A stretch of 64,000 bases of DNA from Christiangramia oceanisediminis (GTDB taxonomy: Bacteria > Bacteroidota > Bacteroidia > Flavobacteriales > Flavobacteriaceae): positions 434,001 through 498,000 of the forward strand of contig NZ_JANCNS010000001.1 in assembly GCF_022570735.2 (NCBI RefSeq), read 5' to 3'. How positions within the stretch are numbered: the stretch's first letter is position 1; each line of letters starts with the position of its first letter. The notes under the pieces are model-generated. The model saw only the letters and a program-made list of their open reading frames with translations. It searched no databases and was not told the origin of the DNA. Made by a program: the position numbers and the translations under genes. Shown here piece after piece: positions 1 to 7,579 of the stretch.

Positions 1-258
1 TTCGATCTCGAAACTATACCGGCGCCCTTTAGGCATTCCTTTGTAAGGTTTGGAAACTGTCTGGGTCCACATAAACATACTGTTGGTGGCCATACCGCCA
101 AACCCCTGCTTCACACCATTTTCCAGGCCTTTACCAGCAGCCAGCAGGATAACAAGTATAAAGATCCCCCACATCACCCCAAAAGCGGTAAGAACGGTTC
201 TAAACCAATTCGAGGTTAAGGCTTCTATTATTTCGCTCCAACGATCCCTGCTAAACAT
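1..258 (-). CDS. MacB-type ABC transporter permease, partial (3' end outside window)
   Basis: Reading the minus strand from an ATG at 258 gives an open frame that runs off the left edge. About 86 residues are visible. They start MFSRDRWSEIIEAL and carry one membrane segment rich in I, L and V around residues 21-42. This matches the cytoplasmic start, first helix and early periplasmic part of a MacB_PCD/FtsX permease. The N-terminus is clearly paralogous to the complete permease just upstream ([14 protein letters not shown]), so the pair arose by tandem duplication. Only one base separates its ATG from the stop of that gene, so the two are co-transcribed and probably translationally coupled. 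Substrate unknown; export of a peptide, lipid or drug is typical. Confidence 0.88.
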   Translation of the reverse strand, partial: MFSRDRWSEIIEALTSNWFRTVLTAFGVMWGIFILVILLAAGKGLENGVKQGFGGMATNSMFMWTQTVSKPYKGMPKGRRYSFEIE

Positions 259-259
259 A

Positions 260-1504
260 CTATTCGTCTCTTAAGGCAATTATTGGTTTAATTCGGGCCG
301 CTCTCCAAGCCGGAAAAAATCCAGCCATTGCACCAGCAACCACAAGGATGATCACGGTATTGATCGCAACTGTGAAATTCACTGTGGGATTATAGATATA
401 TTGAGTTTCAATCAAAGGGCCTACAAATTCCAAAAGGGCCAGACTAAAGATAAGCCCAAGAAAACCGGCAATAGCGGTCACAAAAATTGATTCATGTAGG
501 ATCATCGCAATTATCGAAAGAGGTTGGGCTCCAAGAGCTTTTCGAATTCCAATCTCCCGGGTTCTTTCCTTGACGATGATAAGCATAATATTGCTAACGC
601 CAACCACACCTGCTACTATAGTACAGATCCCAACTCCCCAAAAGAAAAGCCGGATCATATCCATTAATGAAAAATATCTTTTAGCATTCTCCAGGTAATT
701 ATTGATATGCATGGCGCTGTTGTCGTCTGGCGCGATAGTATGACGCTCTTTAAGAAGCTCCTCAAGTTCTGCGGAAAATTGAGTAGATGCAGCCACCGCT
801 GCATCGAAGTTATCTTCCGGCTTTAAGGTGAGATACATATTGGCAATATTGTTCTTTCCGCCGAAAGCTTTTTGAGCCGTGGTAATTGGTATAATTGCCC
901 TTGTTTCGTCCCTTTCTCCACCGGGATCACTAAAGACCCCAACAATTTTAAAGTTTACCCCGGCTAACTGAACATTTTTCCCAACAGCCTCTTCATCTTT
1001 AAAAAGATCCAGTTTTAGGCGATGGCCTATCACCATGTTATTTTCTGAATTATCAAGATCATTGATATTGATAAATCTACCGGAAGTAAGCTGGTTGTTC
1101 TCAAGAACCTGGTAAGCTGGAAAGGTCCCATCTATTCTGTAAGATCCCGATTCCTTTCCGTAGTTGATAACTGAATTATAAACCTGGTAGACCGAAGCCG
1201 AATGGTCCAGTTTGTCCCCATACTTTAAAAGTATCTGGTTATAATCCTGATTTTTCAACTGGATTCTCCTCCCAGGATTTAAGCCTTTATGCTCTTTGGA
1301 AGTAACTCCGGGGAAAACAAGGATAAGATTGGATGCATCCTGCTCAAATTCCCTGGCAATACCATTTCTCATTCCTTCGCCAATTCCCAAAAGAATGACC
1401 AGAATAAAAATACCCGAAGCTACAGAAAGCCCGGTAAGAAAGGTTCGCAACTTATTTTTACGAATCGTTTCGAAAATTTCATCCCATCTGTCCAGATCAA
1501 ACAT
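260..1504 (-). CDS. MacB-type ABC transporter permease (FtsX family)
   Basis: A 414-residue inner-membrane permease. The order is a short cytoplasmic N-terminus, a first helix (about 24-44), a large periplasmic MacB_PCD domain (about 45-280), then three C-terminal helices (about 290-310, 335-360, 375-400) forming the FtsX domain, with a cytoplasmic end RAARIKPIIALRDE typical of the family. The segment KERTREIGIRKALGA before the third helix is the FtsX coupling region that contacts the ATPase. It overlaps the upstream ATPase gene by 8 bases and is followed after 1 base by a second permease, so the transporter may be a heterodimer of two related permeases. No membrane-fusion adaptor is visible here; it may lie past the left edge. 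Substrate unknown. Confidence 0.93.
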   Translation of the reverse strand: MFDLDRWDEIFETIRKNKLRTFLTGLSVASGIFILVILLGIGEGMRNGIAREFEQDASNLILVFPGVTSKEHKGLNPGRRIQLKNQDYNQILLKYGDKLDHSASVYQVYNSVINYGKESGSYRIDGTFPAYQVLENNQLTSGRFININDLDNSENNMVIGHRLKLDLFKDEEAVGKNVQLAGVNFKIVGVFSDPGGERDETRAIIPITTAQKAFGGKNNIANMYLTLKPEDNFDAAVAASTQFSAELEELLKERHTIAPDDNSAMHINNYLENAKRYFSLMDMIRLFFWGVGICTIVAGVVGVSNIMLIIVKERTREIGIRKALGAQPLSIIAMILHESIFVTAIAGFLGLIFSLALLEFVGPLIETQYIYNPTVNFTVAINTVIILVVAGAMAGFFPAWRAARIKPIIALRDE

Positions 1505-2198
1505 GACTCAATGCCCTAACCTGTGAAACTAACGTATCTTCAATAATAAGTCCGTCTTTTAGATTGACGATCCTCTTGGTCATTTGGGCAATATCATGCT
1601 CATGCGTCACTACAAGAATGGTCCTGCCTTCATCGTTTATCTCCTGAATAAGATCCATCACCTCGTAAGAAGTTTTGGTATCAAGAGCTCCGGTTGGCTC
1701 ATCTGCCAGAAGTACTTTTGGATCACTCGCCAGTGCCCTGGCAATAGCAACACGTTGTTTTTGCCCACCAGAAAGCTCATTGGGAAGATGTGATGCCCAT
1801 TGGGCTAATCCTACCTTTTCCAGGTAGCTCATGGCCCTGTCTATGCGTTCGGAACGTGCCATACCCTGGTAATAGAGCGGCAGAGCAACATTGTCTAATG
1901 CCGATTTGTAGCCAATAAGATTAAATGACTGGAAAATAAAACCGAGAAATTTATTCCGATATTTTGCTGCCTGCTTTTCGCTAAGGTTTTTGATTGGAAC
2001 TCCATCTAAATGATAAGAACCCTCATCGGCCTCGTCCAGCATCCCGAGAATATTTAGCAGAGTGGATTTTCCAGAACCTGAAGATCCCATAATTGAGACC
2101 AGCTCCCCTTCTTCCACATTAAAATTGATTCCTTTGAGGACATGCAATGAATTTGCACCCATCCTATAGGACTTATGAAGATTTGAAATTTCGATCAT
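1497..2198 (-). CDS. ABC transporter ATP-binding protein (MacB/LolD type)
   Basis: A 233-residue ATPase subunit of the exporter encoded with the two downstream permeases. Walker A is GSSGSGKST (about residues 38-46), the Q-loop lies in [12 protein letters not shown], the signature is LSGGQKQR, Walker B is [12 protein letters not shown] and the switch histidine is in VVTHEHD. Length and motifs match the MacB/LolD/FtsE group that powers mechanotransmission-type permeases without carrying substrate through the membrane. The 8-base overlap with the permease gene supports one transcript. Family assignment is secure; whether it is a macrolide, lipoprotein or peptide exporter cannot be read from the sequence. 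Confidence 0.94.
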   Translation of the reverse strand: MIEISNLHKSYRMGANSLHVLKGINFNVEEGELVSIMGSSGSGKSTLLNILGMLDEADEGSYHLDGVPIKNLSEKQAAKYRNKFLGFIFQSFNLIGYKSALDNVALPLYYQGMARSERIDRAMSYLEKVGLAQWASHLPNELSGGQKQRVAIARALASDPKVLLADEPTGALDTKTSYEVMDLIQEINDEGRTILVVTHEHDIAQMTKRIVNLKDGLIIEDTLVSQVRALSHV

Positions 2199-2318
2199 GA
2201 TTGATGAATATTATAGATGACAGGGGGCTTCATATATAATAGACTACCTAAAAAGCATTTTGTTACACTTCTAAGGGATAATCTGAAGAAAAATCTGGGA
2301 TAAAAAATTGAAGAATAC

Positions 2319-2564
2319 TCAGGAAGCCTTTTTCCTGTTCCTTAAACTGCGGTAGATGAAGTATGCGATCCCGCCAATTAATACGTAAGGAAAGATCATG
2401 AGATACAAGATCCCATCGTTGATGCCTTTTGCAGCGCTTTGATCTACATCACTCTCGAGTACAGCCCTGCACATGGAACACTGGGCCTGGCTTACTTCCG
2501 GAAGAAGAAACAGAGCCAGAAAAAACAGAAGCGTTATACCTAAATTCCTAAACCTCATATTCAC
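2319..2564 (-). CDS. Small membrane protein with CSMCRA motif, oxidase cluster
   Basis: An 81-residue protein with an N-terminal signal-like helix (about 7-27), a short exported stretch containing CSMCRA (residues 29-34) and a second helix (about 52-71) ending in a basic tail. Two cysteines in CxxC spacing just outside the membrane could bind metal or take part in thiol exchange. It is the last gene of the Sco, DUF420 and oxidase run, which suggests a role in oxidase assembly or copper handling. That is inference from position. I recognise the type as recurring next to oxidase genes in Flavobacteriia but know no assigned function. Confidence 0.75.
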   Translation of the reverse strand: MNMRFRNLGITLLFFLALFLLPEVSQAQCSMCRAVLESDVDQSAAKGINDGILYLMIFPYVLIGGIAYFIYRSLRNRKKAS

Positions 2565-2597
2565 TGCATTAATCTATTCAAAATTAAGAAAATAGCC

Positions 2598-3137
2598 TTA
2601 ATAATAGGGCAACATAAAAAGAAAAACGAGAACGCCGGTTATGGCCACGTACAGCCAGATAGGGAAGGTCCATCTCGCGATCCTGGCGTGCTTTTCATAT
2701 TCTCCACTTAATCCACGGTAAATAGTGAATAATACAAGTGGAACTATGATACCTGAAAGCACGATATGACTAACCAGTATGAAAAAGTATACATATCGCA
2801 ATATACCTTCTCCTCCATAAGGAATGGGTTCATTGCTTATCTTGGATAGCACATAACTTACCAGGAAAATTGCCGAAAGCCCAAAAGCGGCTATCATCGT
2901 GTTGCGATGTAATACATAATTCTGAATTCTCATAAAGAAATACCCCACTATTAACAAAACCGCTGTGGCAAAATTTAGTATTGCGTGAAAAAGCGGAAAT
3001 GTAATGGTATCCGTCCCGAAGATGTTATAACGTTCTGGCAGCAACATTAAAATAAGCACGATCACCGGCACGGCGATTGAAAGACCAATGATCACCGGTA
3101 CAGCGACCCTGTCTGAACTTTTTAGGGTTGTTTTCAA
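2598..3137 (-). CDS. DUF420 family membrane protein
   Basis: A 179-residue integral membrane protein with about five helices and little soluble sequence. Histidines sit near helix ends (for example HAILNF and SHIVLSG), as in the DUF420/YozB family. Members of this family sit beside cytochrome oxidase and Sco genes and are thought to help oxidase assembly, although the biochemistry is not settled. Its start overlaps the end of the Sco gene by 4 bases (ATGA type), so translation is coupled. The family call rests on size, helix pattern and context; the role is inferred from neighbours. Confidence 0.82.
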   Translation of the reverse strand: MKTTLKSSDRVAVPVIIGLSIAVPVIVLILMLLPERYNIFGTDTITFPLFHAILNFATAVLLIVGYFFMRIQNYVLHRNTMIAAFGLSAIFLVSYVLSKISNEPIPYGGEGILRYVYFFILVSHIVLSGIIVPLVLFTIYRGLSGEYEKHARIARWTFPIWLYVAITGVLVFLFMLPYY

Positions 3138-3871
3138 AGTAATTGCTTTATATCTGAGATTAACATATCAATTTGAGGCTCTTCCTCTCCCCTTGCAACG
3201 CTTTTATTTCTTTCCACCGAACCGCGATAATAGATCAACGGATTTCCAAATTCATCGGTACGCGACCTGATGTATCCTTCCTGGTCTACCAGCACGAACA
3301 TTCCCTGGTGGGCAAAACCTCCCGGAACTTCAGCATCTTCCCCGGCATATATTCCGAAGCCCTGGTTTGCCAGCTGGTAGATATCTTCCTTTTCTCCGGT
3401 AAGCAAATTCCAGTGAGGATGGTTTATCCCGTAACTTTCGGCGTATTCTGAAAGTACTTCCGGGCTGTCATGAGATGGATCTATAGTTACTGAAGCGATG
3501 CCGAAATCCTTTCGGTTTTTGAATTCATTCTGAATTTCAACCAGGTTCCGGTTCATGATCGGGCAAATGGTTGGACAGGTAGTAAAAAAGAATTCCACCA
3601 GGTAGACCTTTCCTTCGTAATAGTCATTAGTGATGGTATCGCCATCCTGGTTCACAAATTCGAAAGAAGGAGCTTTTTTGCGCTCCCCATTGATCTCGAG
3701 ATAAGATAAAGGCTCACCAGAAACTTCTTCGTCCTCCGTATCCTTCTTCACATTAAGCCTGTTAGCAGAAACCACCTCGTTATCGCTAATTCGATCCACG
3801 ATCTTTGGAATGAATATAATCCCGAAGATCAAAATAACGAGTGATATGCCTACGTATGAGTAATTCTTCAT
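3134..3871 (-). CDS. SCO1/SenC family copper chaperone
   Basis: A 245-residue membrane-anchored thioredoxin-fold protein. One N-terminal helix (about 5-22) precedes a linker and the Sco domain. The copper site is visible: CPTIC in FFTTCPTICPIM (about 97-108) plus the distal histidine in GGFAHQGMFVL. Sco proteins deliver or reduce copper for the CuA site of oxidase subunit II on the outer face of the inner membrane; coxB is about 28 kb away in this window. It overlaps DUF420 by 4 bases and lies 9 bases after the upstream Cys-free relative at 3881-4519, making a tight assembly operon. Confidence 0.92.
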   Translation of the reverse strand: MKNYSYVGISLVILIFGIIFIPKIVDRISDNEVVSANRLNVKKDTEDEEVSGEPLSYLEINGERKKAPSFEFVNQDGDTITNDYYEGKVYLVEFFFTTCPTICPIMNRNLVEIQNEFKNRKDFGIASVTIDPSHDSPEVLSEYAESYGINHPHWNLLTGEKEDIYQLANQGFGIYAGEDAEVPGGFAHQGMFVLVDQEGYIRSRTDEFGNPLIYYRGSVERNKSVARGEEEPQIDMLISDIKQLL

Positions 3872-3880
3872 ATTGATATT

Positions 3881-4519
3881 TTACTTCTCCCTGTTGTTCC
3901 TTTTTAGCGCCAGTCGATATTCTGCCAGGATCACCTTTACATCATCATTCATCTTATTGCTAAGTTCTGCCACGTTAGACGAATCATATCCATATAACTT
4001 TCCATCATCTTCATCATCGTCCCTTCCCCGCAGCTGTAGGTCTTTATCGATAATGAACACATAGGGCGTAAAACTGTTTTCATCCAATTTATGCGGACTT
4101 TGGAAACTATCGAAAACCTCCTGCACTTTCTGTGGAGAGGCGTAAGCGATCTTCCATTTTGAGGATTCGCTGATCTTATTAAACTCCGTCACGAATTGCT
4201 GGGTTCGAGTCTCGGCCTCTTCGGGAAGAACAAGAACGAATTGAAAATCGTTGAAGTCGTAATACTTCTCAAGTATTTTTTGATCCAGGTTAAAGGTATT
4301 CCCCTTGATATCGTCAAGCTCAGAACCAAAAAAAGCAACCACGCTTATCTTATCCCGGAAGCTGATAACCGAGTCGGTATTTGTCTTAAACTGGTCAATA
4401 TCCTTAACCTTTTCGGTTAAAACGGGGAGTCTGGCAAAATTGTTCTTTCCGGAAGCAAAAAACAAATATGCGGTAATAGGTAAGGCAAAAAGAATTCCAA
4501 GTACCAGAAACTTCTTCAT
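3881..4519 (-). CDS. Membrane-anchored thioredoxin-fold-like protein, cysteine-free
   Basis: A 212-residue protein with an N-terminal anchor (about 4-22). The following domain has alternating strands and helices that resemble a thioredoxin or Sco fold: ISVVAFFGSELDD sits where the Sco sequence has its CxxxC loop, and FTPYVFIIDKDLQLRG resembles the later strand pair with a proline before the beta hairpin. There are no cysteines at all. It therefore cannot act as a thiol or copper-thiolate protein and may be a structural partner of the Sco protein encoded 9 bases downstream. An acidic patch RGRDDDEDDGK occurs near residue 166. Fold is inferred by eye only; function unknown. Confidence 0.7.
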   Translation of the reverse strand: MKKFLVLGILFALPITAYLFFASGKNNFARLPVLTEKVKDIDQFKTNTDSVISFRDKISVVAFFGSELDDIKGNTFNLDQKILEKYYDFNDFQFVLVLPEEAETRTQQFVTEFNKISESSKWKIAYASPQKVQEVFDSFQSPHKLDENSFTPYVFIIDKDLQLRGRDDDEDDGKLYGYDSSNVAELSNKMNDDVKVILAEYRLALKRNNREK

Positions 4520-4562
4520 CAGTTCGAAAATCCAGTTTTGTTTCTAAAGGGCTACAAAAATA

Positions 4563-4590
4563 AAAAGACGGTTTAACAAAACCGCCTTTT
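4563..4590 (-). terminator. Intrinsic terminator after the oxidase subunit IV gene
   Basis: On the minus strand a stem with core AAACCG/CGGTTT flanked by AAGG and CTTT pairs is followed by a T-rich stretch ending near 4561. It lies 20 bases past the stop of the subunit IV gene. It separates the cyoE-coxIII-coxIII-coxIV unit from the downstream Sco unit, which then needs its own promoter or read-through. Confidence 0.75.
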
Positions 4591-4609
4591 CAAATGCTTT
4601 TAACTTTTC

Positions 4610-4972
4610 CTAGAAGTCCCAGGCAACGTAGCCGTTCTTGTAGACATCGTAAATATAACCTCCTTCGGTTAATAAAATGAATATCAGATAGGAAATAAGA
4701 AAAATCGAAGTCCATACGATCGCCCTTCTCAGGCCTTTGGTCTCGTGCTCCAGGTGCATGAATGCCCAGGCAATATAGTATGCTTTATAAATAGTAAGGA
4801 TTATAAATATCCAGTTAAGCAACTTCATACCCAACAGATAAGTATCGGTAAGAAATGCCGGTTTAATGATCCCCAGAACAACCTCAACGATGGTCACTAT
4901 GGAAAGGATGCCGAAAACAAACCAGATTCTTTTAGTTGCTGATCCGTGATGTTGTGTAGTATCGTGAGCCAT
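4610..4972 (-). CDS. Cytochrome c oxidase subunit IV family protein
   Basis: A 120-residue membrane protein with three predicted helices (about 15-37, 46-70, 83-104) and a short polar start MAHDTTQHHGSA. Size, the conserved AFMHLEHE between helices two and three, and position directly after two subunit III genes fit the prokaryotic subunit IV (CtaF/CyoD-like) family. It is an accessory subunit of the aa3-type oxidase whose subunits I and II are encoded at 29-32 kb. It starts 17 bases after the subunit III gene ends and is followed by a terminator. Confidence 0.9.
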   Translation of the reverse strand: MAHDTTQHHGSATKRIWFVFGILSIVTIVEVVLGIIKPAFLTDTYLLGMKLLNWIFIILTIYKAYYIAWAFMHLEHETKGLRRAIVWTSIFLISYLIFILLTEGGYIYDVYKNGYVAWDF

Positions 4973-4989
4973 AATAATTTATTTCAGAA

Positions 4990-5970
4990 TTAAACCAGGT
5001 AAAAGAATGTAAATACGAATACCCAAACGAGGTCTACAAAGTGCCAGTACAATCCAACCTTTTCAACCATTTCATAACTACCACGACGCTCGTAGGTACC
5101 AATAACCACATTGAAGAATATTATGATGTTGATTACTATCCCTGACAATACGTGGAATCCGTGGAAACCTGTTATAAAAAAGAAGAAATCTGCAAATAAT
5201 GGGTGACCGTATTCATTTTGAACAAGGTTAGCACCCTCAACAGTCCCAATACCCTGAGCTTCCAGAATATTCAGAGACTCTTCCCTGGAAAGAATAGTTT
5301 TCTCTCTTTCTTCATTCAACTGCTGGGTCCTGATAAGAATATCTTCATTAGCAGCAAATCCAGCCTTTACTTCTTCGATGGTATAAGTGGGAAGCTCCTG
5401 GCTTGTCTCAAACCATACACCATTGTTTTCATCATGTTCTACTCTTGAACCTTCCATAGGGATCGCGAAATCACCCAGAGCAACTCGTTCACCCTCGGTA
5501 TTTATGAACTGAAGGATATTTCCACCCTTGGTTGTTACAGCTCCGTAATCTCCCTTGATGAAAGTCGCCCATTCCCAGGCCTGCGATCCAACGAAAACAA
5601 TACCTCCAAGAATAGTGAGGAACATATAAAGAGTCACCTTGGATTTCTTCATATGATGTCCTGCGTCTACTGCAAGTACCATGGTCACAGATGAGAAAAT
5701 AAGTATAAACGTCATCAGGGCCACATAATACATTGGAGCTTCTACTCCATGTAAAAACGGGAAGTGAGTGAACACTTCATCGGCAATTGGCCATGAATCG
5801 ATAAATTTGAATCTTGAAAAACCGTAAGCGGCAAGGAATCCTGAGAATGTTAAAGCGTCAGAAAGGATGAAGAACCACATCATCATCTTTCCATAACTTG
5901 CTTTTAGTGGTTCGTTACCCCCACCCCAGGTCTTCCCTTCTGTGCCTGTTCTAACAACAGTAGCCTCCAT
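4990..5970 (-). CDS. ctaE: Cytochrome c oxidase subunit III with a large hydrophilic insertion
   Basis: A 326-residue subunit III of a heme-copper oxidase. Seven helices are recognisable, including the end GLYWHFVDLVWVFVFTFFYLV, the hallmark last helix. Between about residues 135 and 245 there is a soluble, charged insertion of roughly 110 residues (TTKGGNILQF to NLVQNEYG), which makes it longer than the usual 190-270. The helical stretch EEVKAGFAANEDILIRTQ in it suggests a partly coiled external domain. Subunit III binds lipid and supports proton uptake. It is followed by subunit IV and preceded by a second, shorter subunit III. Confidence 0.93.
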   Translation of the reverse strand: MEATVVRTGTEGKTWGGGNEPLKASYGKMMMWFFILSDALTFSGFLAAYGFSRFKFIDSWPIADEVFTHFPFLHGVEAPMYYVALMTFILIFSSVTMVLAVDAGHHMKKSKVTLYMFLTILGGIVFVGSQAWEWATFIKGDYGAVTTKGGNILQFINTEGERVALGDFAIPMEGSRVEHDENNGVWFETSQELPTYTIEEVKAGFAANEDILIRTQQLNEEREKTILSREESLNILEAQGIGTVEGANLVQNEYGHPLFADFFFFITGFHGFHVLSGIVINIIIFFNVVIGTYERRGSYEMVEKVGLYWHFVDLVWVFVFTFFYLV

Positions 5971-6015
5971 AGAAGTATTTTAATGTTAAAGGATGCGCAA
6001 AAATACGCATTTTTA

Positions 6016-6597
6016 TTATCTAAAGAAATATAAAAAGAAAATCAGGTAAAGCCAAAGCAGGTCTACGAAGTGCCAGAAGGTTGCACCCAGCTCGAATCCA
6101 AGCATTTGCCCCTTATAGTAGCGTTGTTTAAAATGGTTATAAATTAACACAAGTAGCACGATGATACCCACCGCCAAATGCGCAAGGTGAGCCAGCACGA
6201 GCACATAAATAAACGAGGTCGTGATACTGCTTTCACTGCCTGTGAAGTAATAACCCTGCTGAATGATCTCTGAAAAGCTGTAAAACTGAAATACCACGAA
6301 CAGGATCGCAAGTATCAAAGTCCCAATCAGTAAAGCGCTGGCCGTTCTCCGATCACCCGATTTGATGAACTTTTTGCTCAGCATCAGGGTTCCGCTACTG
6401 GCCAGTATTACCAGTGTACTCCACAAAAAGGAAATTGGCAGTTCAAATTCATTCAACCAGTCGGGCCTGCTTTTACTAACTACATAAGCACTGGTAAGAC
6501 CGGCAAAGGTCATTACCATACTAATAATCCCGAACCAGAGCATCATTTTCTTGGAGCGGGCCTTTTTCTTCTCGATACTATCTTCGGTTAAATCCAT
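6016..6597 (-). CDS. Heme-copper oxidase subunit III family protein (short paralog)
   Basis: A 193-residue membrane protein with five helices, ending in ATFWHFVDLLWLYLIFFLYFFR, the subunit III signature helix. It is about the length of minimal subunit III proteins and has no insertion, unlike its neighbour. Its start overlaps the end of cyoE by 10 bases, so it is in the same transcript. Two consecutive subunit III proteins are common in Bacteroidota; this one may pair with a different face of the same oxidase. The exact split of roles is unknown. Confidence 0.92.
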   Translation of the reverse strand: MDLTEDSIEKKKARSKKMMLWFGIISMVMTFAGLTSAYVVSKSRPDWLNEFELPISFLWSTLVILASSGTLMLSKKFIKSGDRRTASALLIGTLILAILFVVFQFYSFSEIIQQGYYFTGSESSITTSFIYVLVLAHLAHLAVGIIVLLVLIYNHFKQRYYKGQMLGFELGATFWHFVDLLWLYLIFFLYFFR

Positions 6598-7490
6598 TGT
6601 CTGATAAATTTATCAAGTACATATACAATTTGAAGCAGTGTTATATAAGAAACACTGGCGAACATTAATTTCTTGGCTGCCTCGGAAGTTTTCTCCCTGA
6701 ACAATCGAATGGCATAATAAAGCATTCCAAGTCCCAGAAGAAGGATGATCACTCCCGAAACCGGTGTTAGATATAATCTCCCCGTAACCCCGAAAACCGG
6801 AATAAGAGAAACCAAAATCGTCCAGCAGGTATAAAGTAAGATCTGGATAGAAGTACCCCGGTCACGCTTCCCGGTAGGAAGCATCAAAAAGCCACCTTTT
6901 TTGTAATCGTCATACAACCACCAGCCAATTGCCCAGAAATGCGGAAACTGCCAGAAGAACTGTATCATAAATAAAGTTCCCGGTTCTATACTAAATTCGC
7001 CTGAAGCAGCCACCCAGCCAAGCATAAACGGGATAGCACCCGGAAACGCTCCTACAAATACCGAAAGCGGCGTTTTGGTCTTTAATGGAGTATAAATACT
7101 AACATACAGAAATATGCTAATCGCGCCGAACATGGCGGTTTTAGGATTGATCACATAAAGAACAATCAGTCCAAGAACAGTGAATACACTAGCGATGGTA
7201 AACGCCGTGGGAACCGACATTCTTCCGGCAGGAAGGGGTCTATTTTTGGTACGGTCCATCAGGGCATCCAGGTTACGCTCGATGATCTGGTTGTAAGCAT
7301 TAGAAGCTCCCACCATAAGGTAACCACCAATCGCCAATAAGGTAACCACCACAAAATCGATCTTTTCGGCACCCAAAAAATAACCTGCAACCGATGAAAA
7401 GACCACGCTAATAGCGAGCCTCATCTTGGTTATTTCCTTAAAATCTGAAAGTATGGAAGCGCTGGAAGTATGTACGCGAGTGTTGCTCAA
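6588..7490 (-). CDS. cyoE: Protoheme IX farnesyltransferase (heme O synthase)
   Basis: This UbiA-family prenyltransferase adds a farnesyl group to heme b to give heme O, the precursor of heme A for the oxidase. The first aspartate-rich motif is NAYNQIIERNLDALMDRT and the second is WWLYDDYKKGG; about nine helices follow the family pattern. I place the start at the TTG at 7490 (MSNTRVHT, about 300 residues). A longer frame opens at a TTG at 7514, but that codon lies inside a strong -10-like box TATCTTTG (7512-7519), so it would not be in the mRNA. First gene of the subunit III and IV operon. Confidence 0.93.
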   Translation of the reverse strand: MSNTRVHTSSASILSDFKEITKMRLAISVVFSSVAGYFLGAEKIDFVVVTLLAIGGYLMVGASNAYNQIIERNLDALMDRTKNRPLPAGRMSVPTAFTIASVFTVLGLIVLYVINPKTAMFGAISIFLYVSIYTPLKTKTPLSVFVGAFPGAIPFMLGWVAASGEFSIEPGTLFMIQFFWQFPHFWAIGWWLYDDYKKGGFLMLPTGKRDRGTSIQILLYTCWTILVSLIPVFGVTGRLYLTPVSGVIILLLGLGMLYYAIRLFREKTSEAAKKLMFASVSYITLLQIVYVLDKFIRQWI

Positions 7491-7511
7491 AAAGCCATTT
7501 TTTTTCTGGCG

Positions 7512-7542
7512 CAAAGATACTCCTTAATTAGGTTTTAGCAAG
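7512..7542 (-). promoter_or_regulatory. Bacteroidota-type promoter for cyoE operon
   Basis: On the minus strand CTTG (7542-7539) is followed by exactly 19 bases and then TATCTTTG (7519-7512), matching the TTTG-N19-TAnnTTTG pattern of the phylum. It predicts a transcript start near 7506 and a leader of about 16 bases to the TTG start at 7490. Confidence 0.65.
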
Positions 7543-7579
7543 AGGCTCAACCTGTTAATTTTCAGCATTGCGAAAATGA

